Positions 51,456-60,923 of a stretch of 64,000 nt of DNA are shown here, in pieces. How positions within the stretch are numbered: position 1 is the stretch's first letter; every line of letters starts with the position of its first letter. The stretch comes from Janibacter sp. Soil728 (lineage in GTDB: Bacteria; Actinomycetota; Actinomycetes; Actinomycetales; Dermatophilaceae). The notes below the pieces were generated by a model. It did no database searches and was not told the origin of the DNA. It saw only the letters and a program-made list of their open reading frames with translations. Both the position numbers and the translations under genes were made by a program. The stretch lies in NCBI RefSeq assembly GCF_001428305.1, contig NZ_LMRZ01000004.1, positions 25,879 to 89,878 on the forward strand, read 5' to 3'.

Positions 51456-52880
51456 TCAGAGGTCGGCGAACATCTTGCCGGGGTTGAGGATCCCCAGCGG
51501 GTCGAGTGCGGCCTTGACGGCCCGGTGGATGCCGCGGTTGCCCTCGTCGAGCTCGCGCGCCAGCCAACCCTGCTTGAGGTATCCGACGCCGTGCTCGCCG
51601 GTGATCGTCCCGCCGAGCTCGAGCCCGACCTCCATGATCTGGTCGAAGGCGGCGTCGGCTCGCGCGACGTCCTCGGCGTCGGACGCGTCGAAGAAGATCG
51701 ACGGGTGGGTGTTGCCGTCACCGGCATGGGCGACGACCGCGAGGGTCAGCCCGGTCTCCGCCGCGATCTCGTCGAGGCGGTCGTAGAACTGCGGCAGCCG
51801 GTGCCGCGGGAGGCAGACGTCGTCGAGGAGCTGGCCTCCGCCGTGCGACTGGGCGTGGTGCTCGTAGGCCGTCTGCGCCAGGCGTCGCGCCGCGACGAGC
51901 GCCGCACTGTCGGCGGGGTCCTCCGAGAAGGCGACGTCGATCGCCTCGTTGGCCTCGGCGAAGGCGGCGAAGGCCTCGACCTCCGTGCGAGCCGTCTGCG
52001 GGTTGCCGCTGCCGTCCGACTGCATGAGCAGCATCGCGCCCGCCTCGTCGTCCAGCCCCATGTCGCGGTAGGCGTTGATCATCCGCAGGGTCGTGCCGTC
52101 CATGGACTCGAGCAGCGAGGGCTGCGCGCCCGAGGCCATCAGGTCGGCCACGGCAGCCGCCGCGTGGCGCAGGTCGGCGAAGGTCGCGACCGCGGTCAGC
52201 GGCTGCGGCAGGGCGGGGACGAGGCGCAGGGTGACCTCGACGACGACGCCGAGGGTGCCCTCGGACCCGACGAAGAGGCCGCGCAGGTCGAGGCCGGCGA
52301 CCCCCTTCGCCGTCGTCGTGCCGATCGTCGTCAGGGTGCCGTCGGCGAGGACCACCCGCAGCTGCCGGACGTAGTCGCGCGTCACGCCGTACTTGACGCA
52401 GCACAGCCCGCCGGCGTTGGTCGCGACATTTCCGCCGATGGAGGAGATCGCCACCGACCCGGGGTCCGGGGGATAGGACAGCCCGTGCTCGACGAGCGCG
52501 TCCTTGAGGTCCTGGTTGATGATCCCCGGCTCGACGGTCACCGTGCGCTCGGACGCGTCGACGTCCAGCACTCGGGTCATCCGCTCCAGCGACAGCAGCA
52601 GGCAGCCCGGCACCGCGTTGGCCCCGCCGGACAGCCCGGTGCGCGCGCCCTGCGGCACGACCGGCACCCGGTGACGGGTGGCGAAGCGCATCGTCTCCTG
52701 CACGTCCTCGATCGTGCGCGCACGCACGAGCGCGAGCGCGCCCTCGTCGGGGCACCACAGCGCCTGGTCGCGCGAGTGGGACCCGACGACGTCTGGGTCG
52801 GTGACGAGCGCCCCGTCGCCGAGCAGCGGGCCCAGCTCGGACCGGATCGAGGTCGTGAGGTCGCTGGGCTCCACGGTCAC
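51456..52880 (-). CDS. FAD-linked oxidase, GlcD/D-lactate dehydrogenase type
   Basis: 474 residues of the VAO/PCMH flavoprotein fold: [56 protein letters not shown] (FAD binding) and [18 protein letters not shown]; the C-terminal cap has [24 protein letters not shown] and [13 protein letters not shown]. Oxidises a 2-hydroxyacid such as glycolate or D-lactate; no GlcE/GlcF partners follow. Start GTG overlaps the preceding gene by 4 bases. Confidence 0.92.
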   Translation of the reverse strand: MTVEPSDLTTSIRSELGPLLGDGALVTDPDVVGSHSRDQALWCPDEGALALVRARTIEDVQETMRFATRHRVPVVPQGARTGLSGGANAVPGCLLLSLERMTRVLDVDASERTVTVEPGIINQDLKDALVEHGLSYPPDPGSVAISSIGGNVATNAGGLCCVKYGVTRDYVRQLRVVLADGTLTTIGTTTAKGVAGLDLRGLFVGSEGTLGVVVEVTLRLVPALPQPLTAVATFADLRHAAAAVADLMASGAQPSLLESMDGTTLRMINAYRDMGLDDEAGAMLLMQSDGSGNPQTARTEVEAFAAFAEANEAIDVAFSEDPADSAALVAARRLAQTAYEHHAQSHGGGQLLDDVCLPRHRLPQFYDRLDEIAAETGLTLAVVAHAGDGNTHPSIFFDASDAEDVARADAAFDQIMEVGLELGGTITGEHGVGYLKQGWLARELDEGNRGIHRAVKAALDPLGILNPGKMFADL

Positions 52881-53713
52881 TTCTGCTGGGCGGCGAGGGT
52901 GGCGGGGTGGACGAGCAGGGGCAGGAGGGCCCGGCCGGAGGGCGAAGGGCGGGACCCTCCCTTCGTCGTGGTGACGGCGGCGACGAGCGCCAGGTGGGCC
53001 TCGCAGCGCGCGGCGAGCTCCTCGTAGCCGGCGGCGCCCATGAGCTCGACGAGTCCGGCGCGCTCGGTGACGTAGACGGGGTCGACGGCGACGTGGGCGT
53101 CGGGGCTGCCGGAGCAGTACCAGTCCAGGTCGTGCCCGCCCGCGCCCCACCCTCGACGGTCGTACTCGCCGATGCTGACCTCGAGATAGCTGCTGTCGTC
53201 GGGCAGCTCGACCGTGCGGTAGGTGCGGCGGATCGGCAGCTGCCAGCACACGTCCGGCTTGACGGTGTGCGGCTCGACGTCGGTGAGCACCGCGTGCTGG
53301 TGGAGGGCGCAGCCCGCGCCGGCGGGGAATCCCGGACGGTTGAAGAAGATGCAGGCGCCGTCGACGACCTTGGTCTTGAGGTCCCCGTCCTCCTTCTCGG
53401 TCCACGCGGACTTGCGGGTGGAGCCGGGGTGCAGCTGCCACTCGTCCTCGCCGAGCTGGTCGGCGATCGCCTTGACCCGGGTGAAGTCGTCCTTGTCGGT
53501 GAAGTGCGCCCCGAGCACGCAGCAGCCGAAGTCGGGCTTGTCGGCGTCGATGCCGTGGCACCCGCTGCCGAAGACGCAGGTCCACGAGGACGTGAGCCAG
53601 GTCAGGTCGCAGCGAAAGCGCTGCTCGTCATCGCCGGGGTCCTCGAACTCGACCCAGGTGCGCGCCGTCGTCAGGTCGGTCTCGCCGGGGTGCTGGGGAG
53701 TGTCATCGCTCAC
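52877..53713 (-). CDS. Cysteine-rich conserved hypothetical protein
   Basis: 278 residues, no membrane segment. At least eleven Cys, several clustered ([54 protein letters not shown]), which suggests a metal or Fe-S centre. No catalytic motif recognised. The GTG at 53713 has AGGG 8 bases upstream; GTG at 53722 is an alternative. The first half resembles an actinobacterial hypothetical family whose role is unknown. A terminator-like hairpin (CGAAGGG/CCCTTCG) lies inside its 3' coding end. Confidence 0.7.
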   Translation of the reverse strand: MSDDTPQHPGETDLTTARTWVEFEDPGDDEQRFRCDLTWLTSSWTCVFGSGCHGIDADKPDFGCCVLGAHFTDKDDFTRVKAIADQLGEDEWQLHPGSTRKSAWTEKEDGDLKTKVVDGACIFFNRPGFPAGAGCALHQHAVLTDVEPHTVKPDVCWQLPIRRTYRTVELPDDSSYLEVSIGEYDRRGWGAGGHDLDWYCSGSPDAHVAVDPVYVTERAGLVELMGAAGYEELAARCEAHLALVAAVTTTKGGSRPSPSGRALLPLLVHPATLAAQQK

Positions 53714-53794
53714 GGCCGTCACCCTATGCCGCGGCAGCCACGACCCGGGCCCGCGGTGAGCAGGTTGTCCTCCTCCTGCGTCTACTGTGGCCAC

Positions 53795-54721
53795 GTGCGC
53801 CTTGGTGTCATCGATATCGGTTCCAATACCGTCCACTTGCTCATTGTCGACGCCCACCACGGTGCGGCGCCGATCCCTGCGACGTCCCACAAGATCCTGC
53901 TGCGGCTCTCCGAGCACGTCGACGACGAGGGTCGGATCGACGAAGGGGGCGCTGCCGACCTCTCCCGGTTCGTCGCCGAGTGCCTCCAGGTCGCGGAGGA
54001 CCACGGGGCCGAGGAGGTCTTCGCCTTCGCGACGAGCGCTGTCCGTGAGGCGCCCAACGGTGACGAGGTGCTCGCCAGGGTGCGCGCCGAGACGGGCGTC
54101 GACCTGCAGGTGCTCAGTGGTGAGGACGAGGCGCGTCTGACCTTCCTGGCCGCCCGACGGTGGGCCGGCTGGTCGGCGGGCAAGCTGCTCGTCATCGACA
54201 TCGGTGGGGGCTCGCTCGAGCTGACCCTCGGTGACGACGAGGACCCCGACATCGCCAAGTCCCTGCTCCTCGGGGCCGGCCGCACGACCCGTGAGCTGCT
54301 GGCCGCGGACCCGCCGAGCGCGGACGAGATCAAGCAGGCGCGTCGCCACGTGCGGGCCACGCTCGCCAAGGAGATCCGCCCCTATGCCAAGGCCAGCTCG
54401 CCCGACACCGTCCTGGGCACGAGCAAGACGATGCGCTCGCTGGCTCGCATCGCCGGAGCCGCGCCCAGCACCGACGGGCCCTATGTCGAGCGTCGACTGC
54501 GCCGCTCCGACGTCACCGCGACGATCGCGCGGATCACGCCGATGACCGCGCTGGAGAGGGTCGAGCTGCCGGGCGTCTCGGCCTCACGGGCCCACCAGAT
54601 CCTCGCCGGGGGCATCGTGGCCGAGGCCGCGATGGACCTGCTCGGTGTCGAGGAGCTGACGATCTGCCCGTGGGCGCTGCGCGAGGGCGTGCTCCTGCGG
54701 TACCTCGACGTGCTGGCCTGA
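53795..54721 (+). CDS. Exopolyphosphatase / Ppx-GppA phosphatase
   Basis: 308 residues of the ASKHA fold: [19 protein letters not shown] (phosphate 1), [25 protein letters not shown], and [16 protein letters not shown] (phosphate 2). Short form lacking the C-terminal HD domain, as in mycobacterial Ppx1/2, which act on polyphosphate or (p)ppGpp. GTG start at 53795. Confidence 0.9.
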   Translation: MRLGVIDIGSNTVHLLIVDAHHGAAPIPATSHKILLRLSEHVDDEGRIDEGGAADLSRFVAECLQVAEDHGAEEVFAFATSAVREAPNGDEVLARVRAETGVDLQVLSGEDEARLTFLAARRWAGWSAGKLLVIDIGGGSLELTLGDDEDPDIAKSLLLGAGRTTRELLAADPPSADEIKQARRHVRATLAKEIRPYAKASSPDTVLGTSKTMRSLARIAGAAPSTDGPYVERRLRRSDVTATIARITPMTALERVELPGVSASRAHQILAGGIVAEAAMDLLGVEELTICPWALREGVLLRYLDVLA

Positions 54722-54753
54722 GTCCGTCCCCCGCGCGGGGCTACGCTCGGTAC

Positions 54754-55584
54754 ATGCCAGATCCAGCACGCCAGCTGCCGGTGGGGCTGTCCACGGCCTC
54801 GGTCTATCCCGAGGGGGCGGCCGCGGCCTTCGAGACCGCCGCGCGACTCGGGTACGACGGCGTCGAGATCATGGTCTGGACCGATCCGATCTCGCAGAAC
54901 GCCGGGGCACTGCGCGCGCTCGCCGACCACCACGGCATCGACATCGTCTCCATCCATGCACCGACGCTGCTGCTCACCCAGCGGGTGATGAGCCCGGACC
55001 CGTGGGGCAAGGTCGACAGGTCGATCGAGCTCGCGCACGAGGTGGGTGCGCCGACGGTGGTCCTCCACCCGCCCTTCCGCTGGCAGAAGGAGTACGCCCG
55101 CACCTTCGCCGACGGGGTCGCCGAGCGCGAGGACGAGAGCGGCATCGTCCTGGCCGTCGAGAACATGTTTCCGTGGGCGGCCCGCGGCCGGCAGGTGCAG
55201 GCATACCTGCCGCACTGGGACCCGGTGCCGCAGCCCTACGACCACGTGACGATCGACCTGTCGCACACCGCGACCGCGCGCAGTGACGCGATGCAGATGG
55301 TGCTCGACCTCGGTGATCGTCTCTCGCACATCCACCTCGCCGACGGCCACCTCACGACACTCAAGGACGACCACCTCGTCCCGGGCCGTGGGACCCAGCC
55401 GTGCGCCGAGGTCCTCCAGCACATCGCGACGAGCGGGTTCTCCGGATCGGTCGTGCTCGAGGTCGGGACCCGCCGCCGACCGCGTGAGCGCGAGGACGAC
55501 CTGAGGGAGTCGCTCGAGTTCGCCCGGCGACACCTGGGCCAGGTCGAGGATGCCGGCGAGGCCGCGGTCGGCTCGGCGTCCTGA
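54754..55584 (+). CDS. Sugar phosphate isomerase/epimerase (xylose isomerase-like TIM barrel)
   Basis: 276 residues. LSTASVYPEGAAAAFETAARLGYDGVEIMVW and later VAVENMFPW-like, IDLSHTATARSD and VVLEVGTRRRPRER are the AP-endonuclease-2/TIM barrel family pattern with metal-binding Glu, Asp and His. In other actinobacteria a gene like this follows ppx. Substrate unknown. Confidence 0.85.
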   Translation: MPDPARQLPVGLSTASVYPEGAAAAFETAARLGYDGVEIMVWTDPISQNAGALRALADHHGIDIVSIHAPTLLLTQRVMSPDPWGKVDRSIELAHEVGAPTVVLHPPFRWQKEYARTFADGVAEREDESGIVLAVENMFPWAARGRQVQAYLPHWDPVPQPYDHVTIDLSHTATARSDAMQMVLDLGDRLSHIHLADGHLTTLKDDHLVPGRGTQPCAEVLQHIATSGFSGSVVLEVGTRRRPREREDDLRESLEFARRHLGQVEDAGEAAVGSAS

Positions 55585-55603
55585 TGGCCGCGCGGCGGAT
55601 CAG

Positions 55604-56326
55604 ATGACCCAGGACGCGATCGAGATCGACGGGCTGCGGGTCACGCGCCGGGGCAGGCTCGTCCTGCCGGGTCTCGACCTGCGGGTCCCCACCGGCCAGG
55701 TCGTCGGTCTCCTCGGGCCGAGCGGGGGCGGCAAGTCGACGGTGATGCGCGCGGTCGTCGGCGTGCAAGAGGTCGAAGGGGGCCGGGTCGAGGTCCTCGG
55801 CCTGCCTGCGGGGCACCCGGACCTGCGCCACCGGGTCGGCTACGTCACCCAGGCGCCGAGCGTCTACGGCGACCTGACCGTGGCCGAGAATGTTTCCCAC
55901 TTCGCTCGGCTGCTCGGCGTGCGCGACCCCGGCGCTGCCGCCCGCGAAGCCGTCGAGCGGGTCGACCTCACCAGCCACGCGCAGTCGCGCACCGACGCCC
56001 TGTCCGGCGGGCAGCGCGGCCGAGCGAGCCTCGCGGCAGCGCTCGTCGGTGCTCCCGAGCTGCTCGTCCTCGACGAGCCGACGGTCGGCCTCGACCCCGT
56101 CCTGCGCCGTGACCTGTGGGGCCTCTTCCGTCAGCTCGCTGACGACGGCGTGACCCTCTTGATCTCCAGCCACGTCATGGACGAGGCCTCGCGCTGCGAT
56201 CGTCTCGTCCTCCTGCGCGAAGGGGAGGTCCTCGCCGACGACACCCCGGCCCACCTGCTCCAGCGCACCGGGGCCGCCGACGCCGAAGGTGCCTTCCTGG
56301 CACTCGTGGACGAGGCGGCGGCATGA
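55604..56326 (+). CDS. ABC-2 exporter ATP-binding protein
   Basis: 240 residues: Walker A GPSGGGKST, signature ALSGGQRGRASL, Walker B LLVLDEPTVGLD and switch His SSHVMDEA, typical of drug/NodI-type exporters. Coupled to the permease gene by a 4-base overlap. Confidence 0.93.
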   Translation: MTQDAIEIDGLRVTRRGRLVLPGLDLRVPTGQVVGLLGPSGGGKSTVMRAVVGVQEVEGGRVEVLGLPAGHPDLRHRVGYVTQAPSVYGDLTVAENVSHFARLLGVRDPGAAAREAVERVDLTSHAQSRTDALSGGQRGRASLAAALVGAPELLVLDEPTVGLDPVLRRDLWGLFRQLADDGVTLLISSHVMDEASRCDRLVLLREGEVLADDTPAHLLQRTGAADAEGAFLALVDEAAA

Positions 56327-57057
56327 ACCCGCGCCTGACGGTCGTCACCGCGGGCCGGGTCCTGCGACAGGTGCTCCGCGACCGCCGGACCCTGGCGCTC
56401 ATGCTCGTCGTCCCCGTGGTCCTCATGTGCCTGCTCGCGTGGATCTATGCCGACGGGCCCCTCTTCGAGCGGGTCGGACCCACGCTGCTGACGGTCTTCC
56501 CCTTCGTCATCATGTTCGTCGTCACGAGCGTCGCGACCCTGCGGGAGCGCACGAGCGGCACCCTCGAGCGCTTGCTCACGACGCCGATGGGCAAGGGCGA
56601 CCTCGTCCTCGGGTACGCGCTCGCCTTCGGCCTGCTCGCCGTCGTCCAGGGCATCGTCGTCACGTCGATCTCCGGGTGGCTGCTCGGGCTCGACACCGAG
56701 GCCTCTGCGGTCTGGCTCGTGCTCGTCGTCGTCGCGAGCGGCGTGCTCGGCACCTCGCTCGGCCTGCTCGCCTCGGCCTTCGCCGCCACGGAGTTCCAGG
56801 CCGTGCAGCTGATGCCGGCCACGGTGCTGCCGCAGTTCCTCCTGTGCGGCCTGCTCGTCCCGCGCGACCAGCTGCCACGTGCCCTCGAGCTGCTGTCGGA
56901 CGTGCTGCCCCTGTCCCATGTCGTCGATGCCGCCACCGCCGTCGCGCAGCAGGTGCAGCCGCGAGGGGACCTCGCCACCCCGATGCTCGTCATCGCGGGG
57001 TGGATCGTCGTCGCCCTCGTCCTCGGGAGCCTGACCCTGCGTCGCCGTACCCCGTGA
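56323..57057 (+). CDS. ABC-2 exporter permease
   Basis: 244 residues with six membrane helices; the ABC-2 signature SVATLRERTSGTLERLLTTPM is clear, as is LPLSHVVDA near the end. Forms a two-component exporter with the preceding ATPase. Cargo unknown; resistance to a hydrophobic compound is the usual guess. Confidence 0.92.
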   Translation: MNPRLTVVTAGRVLRQVLRDRRTLALMLVVPVVLMCLLAWIYADGPLFERVGPTLLTVFPFVIMFVVTSVATLRERTSGTLERLLTTPMGKGDLVLGYALAFGLLAVVQGIVVTSISGWLLGLDTEASAVWLVLVVVASGVLGTSLGLLASAFAATEFQAVQLMPATVLPQFLLCGLLVPRDQLPRALELLSDVLPLSHVVDAATAVAQQVQPRGDLATPMLVIAGWIVVALVLGSLTLRRRTP

Positions 57058-57081
57058 CCTCCTGACCGTAGGCTGACGCTC

Positions 57082-58002
57082 GTGAGACGACTCCTCTTCA
57101 TCGCCAATGCCTCCGCGGGGACCTCCGACAAGGAGAGCCAGGACGCTGCCCTGGCCGTCCTGCGCGCGGAAGCCGATGTCCTGGTGGTCGAGACCGAGTC
57201 GGTCGAGGAGCTCACCGAGGCCGTCGCCGGGCGTGATGGCCGCGAGGTCGTCATCGCCGGTGGCGACGGTTCGCTCAATGCCTTCGTCACTGCCCTGTGC
57301 CGTGCCGGCGACCTGGGCGAGGACCCGCCGACCGTGGGTCTGCTGCCCATGGGCACGGGCAACGACTTCGCCCGGTCGGTGGACCTCCCCACGGATCCCG
57401 CGGAGGCCGCCCGGGTCGTGCTGGCCAGCCCGGTCCGGCCCGTGGACGTGCTCATCGACGGTGAGGACATGCTCGTCGCCAATGCCGTGCACATCGGGGT
57501 GGGGGAGGAGGCCGGGCGGATCGCGGCCCCGTGGAAGGAACGTCTGGGCAAGCTGCACCTGGGGATCCTCGGCTACGCCATCGGGGGGATCGCCGCCGGC
57601 TTCGGCCAGCAAGGACGCCACCTCGAGGTCGTCGCCGACGACGAGGTGATCAGTGACGGCAGCCGGCGGGTGCTGCAGGTCGCCATCACGATCGGCACCA
57701 GCGTCGGCGGCGGCACCGAGCTCGCGCCGGATGCCCGCCCCGGCGACGGGCTCGCCGAAGTCGTCGTCTCCTACGCGGTCGCCCCCGCGCGTCGGGCCCG
57801 GTATGCCCTGGGCCTGAGCCGGGGCACTCACACCGACCTCGACGATGTCGTCACCACCAGAGCGCGCACCGTCACCGTGCGCGGGCGCCATCACAAGGTC
57901 GCCGCCAACTCCGACGGCGAGGCACTGGACCCCGCCCGCGAGCGCACCTGGCGCGTGGTACCCGGTGCCTATCGCCTGCACTCGCCGGCAGAGACCAGGT
58001 GA
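57082..58002 (+). CDS. Diacylglycerol kinase-family lipid kinase
   Basis: 306 residues: FIANASAGTSDKE, the nucleotide motif VVIAGGDGSLNAFVTAL and LLPMGTGNDFARSVDLP, and DGEALDPARERTWRVVPGA at the end. Phosphorylates diacylglycerol or a related lipid (DgkB/YegS/BmrU group). It overlaps the next gene by 4 bases. Confidence 0.9.
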   Translation: MRRLLFIANASAGTSDKESQDAALAVLRAEADVLVVETESVEELTEAVAGRDGREVVIAGGDGSLNAFVTALCRAGDLGEDPPTVGLLPMGTGNDFARSVDLPTDPAEAARVVLASPVRPVDVLIDGEDMLVANAVHIGVGEEAGRIAAPWKERLGKLHLGILGYAIGGIAAGFGQQGRHLEVVADDEVISDGSRRVLQVAITIGTSVGGGTELAPDARPGDGLAEVVVSYAVAPARRARYALGLSRGTHTDLDDVVTTRARTVTVRGRHHKVAANSDGEALDPARERTWRVVPGAYRLHSPAETR

Positions 58003-58943
58003 GCGCCCTGAACCCCGACCACCTGCGCACGCGTGTGCTCGACGGACTCCTGGCACCGCGACACCGCAATGCGGTCGCCCGTTCCCGAGTCATCGCCGCC
58101 GCCCGCGAGCGCTTCGTCTCCGGGGAGTCGATCGACGAGGCCGTCGTCACCGCAGCATGGCTGCGCCGCACCAACCGGCTGGCCGCCCTCCACCCGCTCC
58201 TGCCGGCCGCGACCGACACCGCGGGAGTCGAGGCCACGGTCGCCGAGGTGGTGACGGCGATCGAGCGGGTCGCCCCGGTGACCTCCGGCGGCGACTACCG
58301 GTCGGAGATCTACCTCGCTCCGGAGCATCTCGCGCTGGGGGCCGACCCCGTCCGGGCTGCTGACGCCCTGCGCCGCATCTGCCTCGTCGGGGACGAGCAC
58401 CGGGTGGACGTGACCCTCCGCTCCGGTCCGCACAGCGACACCGACGCCCTCCTCGACCTCGTCCACCGGGCACGCGAGGAGCACCCGCGCCTCACGACCT
58501 CCCTCGTCGCCCGCCGGCACCGCAGCGAGGCCGACGCCCTCGAGCTCGCGGCCGCGGGAGCTCGCGTGCGGCTGGTCCGAGGCGGCACGGGTGAGCCCGG
58601 CTCGATCGCCTGGCAGGACCCGCACGAGGTCGACCTGGCCTTCGCCCGGTGCCTTGCGACGCTCCTCGGGAGCGGGGTCCACACAGTGGTCGCGACGCAC
58701 GAACCGCTCCTCCTCGACCTGGCCGACGGCCTCGCCGACCAGTCCGGCCGCGGCCCCGAAGGCCTTGAGTACCAGTTCTTCCTCGGCGCCGACTCGGACC
58801 TGCAGCTGCGCACCGCTGATGCAGGCCACCGCGTGCGCGTGCTCGTTCCCTACGGTCCCGGATGGCTCGAGCACCTCCACGACCTCGCCCGCCGCCCCTC
58901 CGGGGTCCGCCGTCTCGTCGAGACGCTGACCGGCCGGGCATGA
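57999..58943 (+). CDS. Degenerate proline dehydrogenase (PRODH) homologue
   Basis: 314 residues that align over their length with monofunctional PRODH barrels: VRLVRGGTGEPG (usually RLVKGAYKEP), VATHEP, LEYQFFLGADSDLQ (usually YEFQMLYG), GHRVRVLVPYGPGW. The active-site Lys is Arg194, and the paired arginines that hold the proline carboxylate (RRLAERP) are His294-Asp295 in HLHDLARRP. FAD binding may persist but proline oxidation looks unlikely. It lies immediately before proC. Start GTG, coupled to the lipid kinase gene. Confidence 0.75.
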   Translation: MSALNPDHLRTRVLDGLLAPRHRNAVARSRVIAAARERFVSGESIDEAVVTAAWLRRTNRLAALHPLLPAATDTAGVEATVAEVVTAIERVAPVTSGGDYRSEIYLAPEHLALGADPVRAADALRRICLVGDEHRVDVTLRSGPHSDTDALLDLVHRAREEHPRLTTSLVARRHRSEADALELAAAGARVRLVRGGTGEPGSIAWQDPHEVDLAFARCLATLLGSGVHTVVATHEPLLLDLADGLADQSGRGPEGLEYQFFLGADSDLQLRTADAGHRVRVLVPYGPGWLEHLHDLARRPSGVRRLVETLTGRA

Positions 58944-58974
58944 CGACCTCCACCACCCACGAGCAGGAGCAGAG

Positions 58975-59763
58975 ATGACGACCGCGATCTACGGAGTCGG
59001 CGCGATGGGCAGCGCGATCCTCGAGGCCCTCACGGCCGATGGCGAAGGGGAGGTCCTCGCCGTCGAGGGTGCGCCCGAGCGGGCCGACAGCCTGCGCCGG
59101 CAGTACGCCGACAAGGCGTCCGTCGAGATCGTCGACGCGACGACCGCGGCATCGCGGGCGGACGTGCACCTCGTCGTGGTCAAGCCCTACTCCGTGGCGG
59201 CCCTGCTCGCGCAGCTGGCTCCCTCCCTTCGCCCCGGGTCGATCGTGCTCTGCCTGGCCCTCGGGGTCTCCCTCGCCGACCTGTCCGAGGCGCTGCCGGA
59301 CGGGGTGGCCGTGATCCGCGGCATGCCCAACACCCCGGCCCGCGTCGGTCAGGGGATGACCGTGCTCAGCCCGGCCGACGATGTCACCGACGAGCAGCTG
59401 CAGCAGGTGCGCGACCTGCTCGCGCCCACCGGGGAGACCATCGTCCTGCCCGAGTCCCAGCAAGGCGTGGCGACGGCCCTGTCGGGCTCAGCCCCGGCCT
59501 ACTTCTACCTCGTCGTCGAGGCTCTGGTCGACGCCGGCGTGGCCCGAGGACTCACCCGTGCCGATGCGCTCGCGCTCGCCGGGCAGGCCGCCCGCGGGGC
59601 CGGCGCCATGCTCGTCGAGACGGGGGAGGAGGCCGCCCTGCTGCGCGCAGCCGTCACCTCGCCAGGCGGCTCGACCGCGGCTGCCCTGGCTCGTCTCGAG
59701 GCGCACGGCGTCCGCCACGCCTTCGCGGATGCCGTCGACGCCTGCACCGACCGGGCCAGCTGA
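58975..59763 (+). CDS. proC: Pyrroline-5-carboxylate reductase
   Basis: Last step of proline synthesis (P5C + NAD(P)H to proline). 262 residues: TAIYGVGAMGSAILEAL (dinucleotide site), RGMPNTPARVGQGMTVL, LSGSAPAYFYLVVEALVDAGVARGLTR and VTSPGGSTAAALARLE are all typical. The stop overlaps the following GNAT start by one base. Confidence 0.97.
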   Translation: MTTAIYGVGAMGSAILEALTADGEGEVLAVEGAPERADSLRRQYADKASVEIVDATTAASRADVHLVVVKPYSVAALLAQLAPSLRPGSIVLCLALGVSLADLSEALPDGVAVIRGMPNTPARVGQGMTVLSPADDVTDEQLQQVRDLLAPTGETIVLPESQQGVATALSGSAPAYFYLVVEALVDAGVARGLTRADALALAGQAARGAGAMLVETGEEAALLRAAVTSPGGSTAAALARLEAHGVRHAFADAVDACTDRAS

Positions 59764-60239
59764 TGGACGACGGGTGGGGAGTGCGCCGCCTCTGCGGTGA
59801 TGACTGGGAACGCCACCGCGCGGTCCGGCTGGCGATGCTCCTCGACCAGCCGGGGGCCTACGGGAGCACCTTCGCCCGTGAGGTGGCCTTCGACGAGACC
59901 ACCTGGCGCGAGCGGCTCGACCACCCGGTCCTCCTCGCGGAGAGCGACGCGGGGCTGCCGTTGGGGGCAGCCACCCTCTATCGCCCCGACGAGTCCCACG
60001 ACCCCGAGATCGTGGCCATGTGGGTGGCCGGGCACGCACGGGGACACGGCATCGCGGACGCTCTCGTGCAGGCCTGCGTCGATCTCGCCGGCGCGCGCGG
60101 GGACGCAGTGGTACGGCTGCACGTCATGCGCGACAACCCGCGGGCAGTGGCCTTCTACGAGCGGGTCGGGTTCGCCTTCGACGGGTCTGCCGGTGACATC
60201 GCCGGATGCGACCGGATGAGTCGGGTCCTACCGGCCTGA
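59763..60239 (+). CDS. GNAT family N-acetyltransferase
   Basis: 158 residues: WERHRAVRLAMLLDQPGAYGSTFAREVAFDETTWRERL, then VAMWVAGHARGHGIADALVQA (acetyl-CoA loop) and NPRAVAFYERVGFAFDG. Overlaps the proC stop by one base. It resembles the next gene product, suggesting an old tandem duplication. Substrate unknown. Confidence 0.88.
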   Translation: MDDGWGVRRLCGDDWERHRAVRLAMLLDQPGAYGSTFAREVAFDETTWRERLDHPVLLAESDAGLPLGAATLYRPDESHDPEIVAMWVAGHARGHGIADALVQACVDLAGARGDAVVRLHVMRDNPRAVAFYERVGFAFDGSAGDIAGCDRMSRVLPA

Positions 60240-60297
60240 GGTGAACACTTCGTGACCCGGCAGGCCAATTCGCCCTCGGGGATGAGAGACTCACGCC

Positions 60298-60816
60298 ATG
60301 AGTGAGATCACCGTGCGAGCCCTGGCCGAGGACGAGTGGGAGACCTACCGCAGCCTTCGTCTGGAAGCCCTGCAGGAATCTCCGGAGGCCTTCGTGGCCG
60401 ACCACGACGCCGAGGCCGCCGAGGCCGAGGGGTTCTGGCGGGAGCGGATGGGCCGCAGCGACCGGCTCGTGGCCGAGGCCGAGGGCAAGCGCGTGGGCGT
60501 GGTCAGCCTCGGTGACGCCGAGGACAGCCAGGCCGACAATGCCGGCCAGCTCTTCGGCCTGTGGGTCCACCCCGAGTGGCGAGGGGCCGGCGTCGCCGCG
60601 CACCTCGTGCGCCAGAGCGCCAAGATCGCTGAGCGCAAGGGTCTGGGCCAGCTCTTCTACTGGGTCGGGTCCGACAACGGCCGCGCGGTCGCCTTCGCGT
60701 CGAGCTTCGGCTTCCGCCCCACCGACGACCGCCGTCCGATGCGCGTCGCCAACGCTGACGGCCAGGACGAGCAAGAGATCGCGCTCGTCCTCGCCCTGGG
60801 CGAGGACCGCGGCTGA
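60298..60816 (+). CDS. GNAT family N-acetyltransferase
   Basis: 172 residues: EWETYRSLRLEALQESPEAFVADHDAEAAE, GLWVHPEWRGAGVAAHLVRQ and NGRAVAFASSFGFRPTDDRRPM. Same architecture as the preceding GNAT. Substrate unknown. Confidence 0.9.
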   Translation: MSEITVRALAEDEWETYRSLRLEALQESPEAFVADHDAEAAEAEGFWRERMGRSDRLVAEAEGKRVGVVSLGDAEDSQADNAGQLFGLWVHPEWRGAGVAAHLVRQSAKIAERKGLGQLFYWVGSDNGRAVAFASSFGFRPTDDRRPMRVANADGQDEQEIALVLALGEDRG

Positions 60817-60836
60817 TCCGGCCCGCACGACGACGA

Positions 60837-60872
60837 GTGGCCCGCTCCCTTCGGCCGAAGGGAGCGGGCCAC
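60837..60872. terminator. 36-base perfect palindrome between convergent genes
   Basis: Arms GTGGCCCGCTCCCTTCGG and its exact complement with no loop. It lies between the GNAT and TrkA-type genes, which converge, and probably ends both transcripts. Its core again contains CCCTTCG/CGAAGGG. Confidence 0.75.
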
Positions 60873-60881
60873 CGGTCTGCG

Positions 60882-60907
60882 TGCGCACGACCTCGAGGAG
60901 ATGCGCA
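60882..60907. repeat. Third copy of the TGCGCA...TGCGC dyad repeat
   Basis: 26 bases starting TGCGCACGACC and ending AGGAGATGCGCA, with palindromic centre CCTCGAGG. Matches the pair at 18037-18093. Confidence 0.85.
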
Positions 60908-60923
60908 CCTCAGGGGCACGGCC

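Noticed and set aside
57999-58943. Calling this gene a functional proline dehydrogenase
   Set aside because: The catalytic Lys and the paired Arg are replaced; only the fold is supported.
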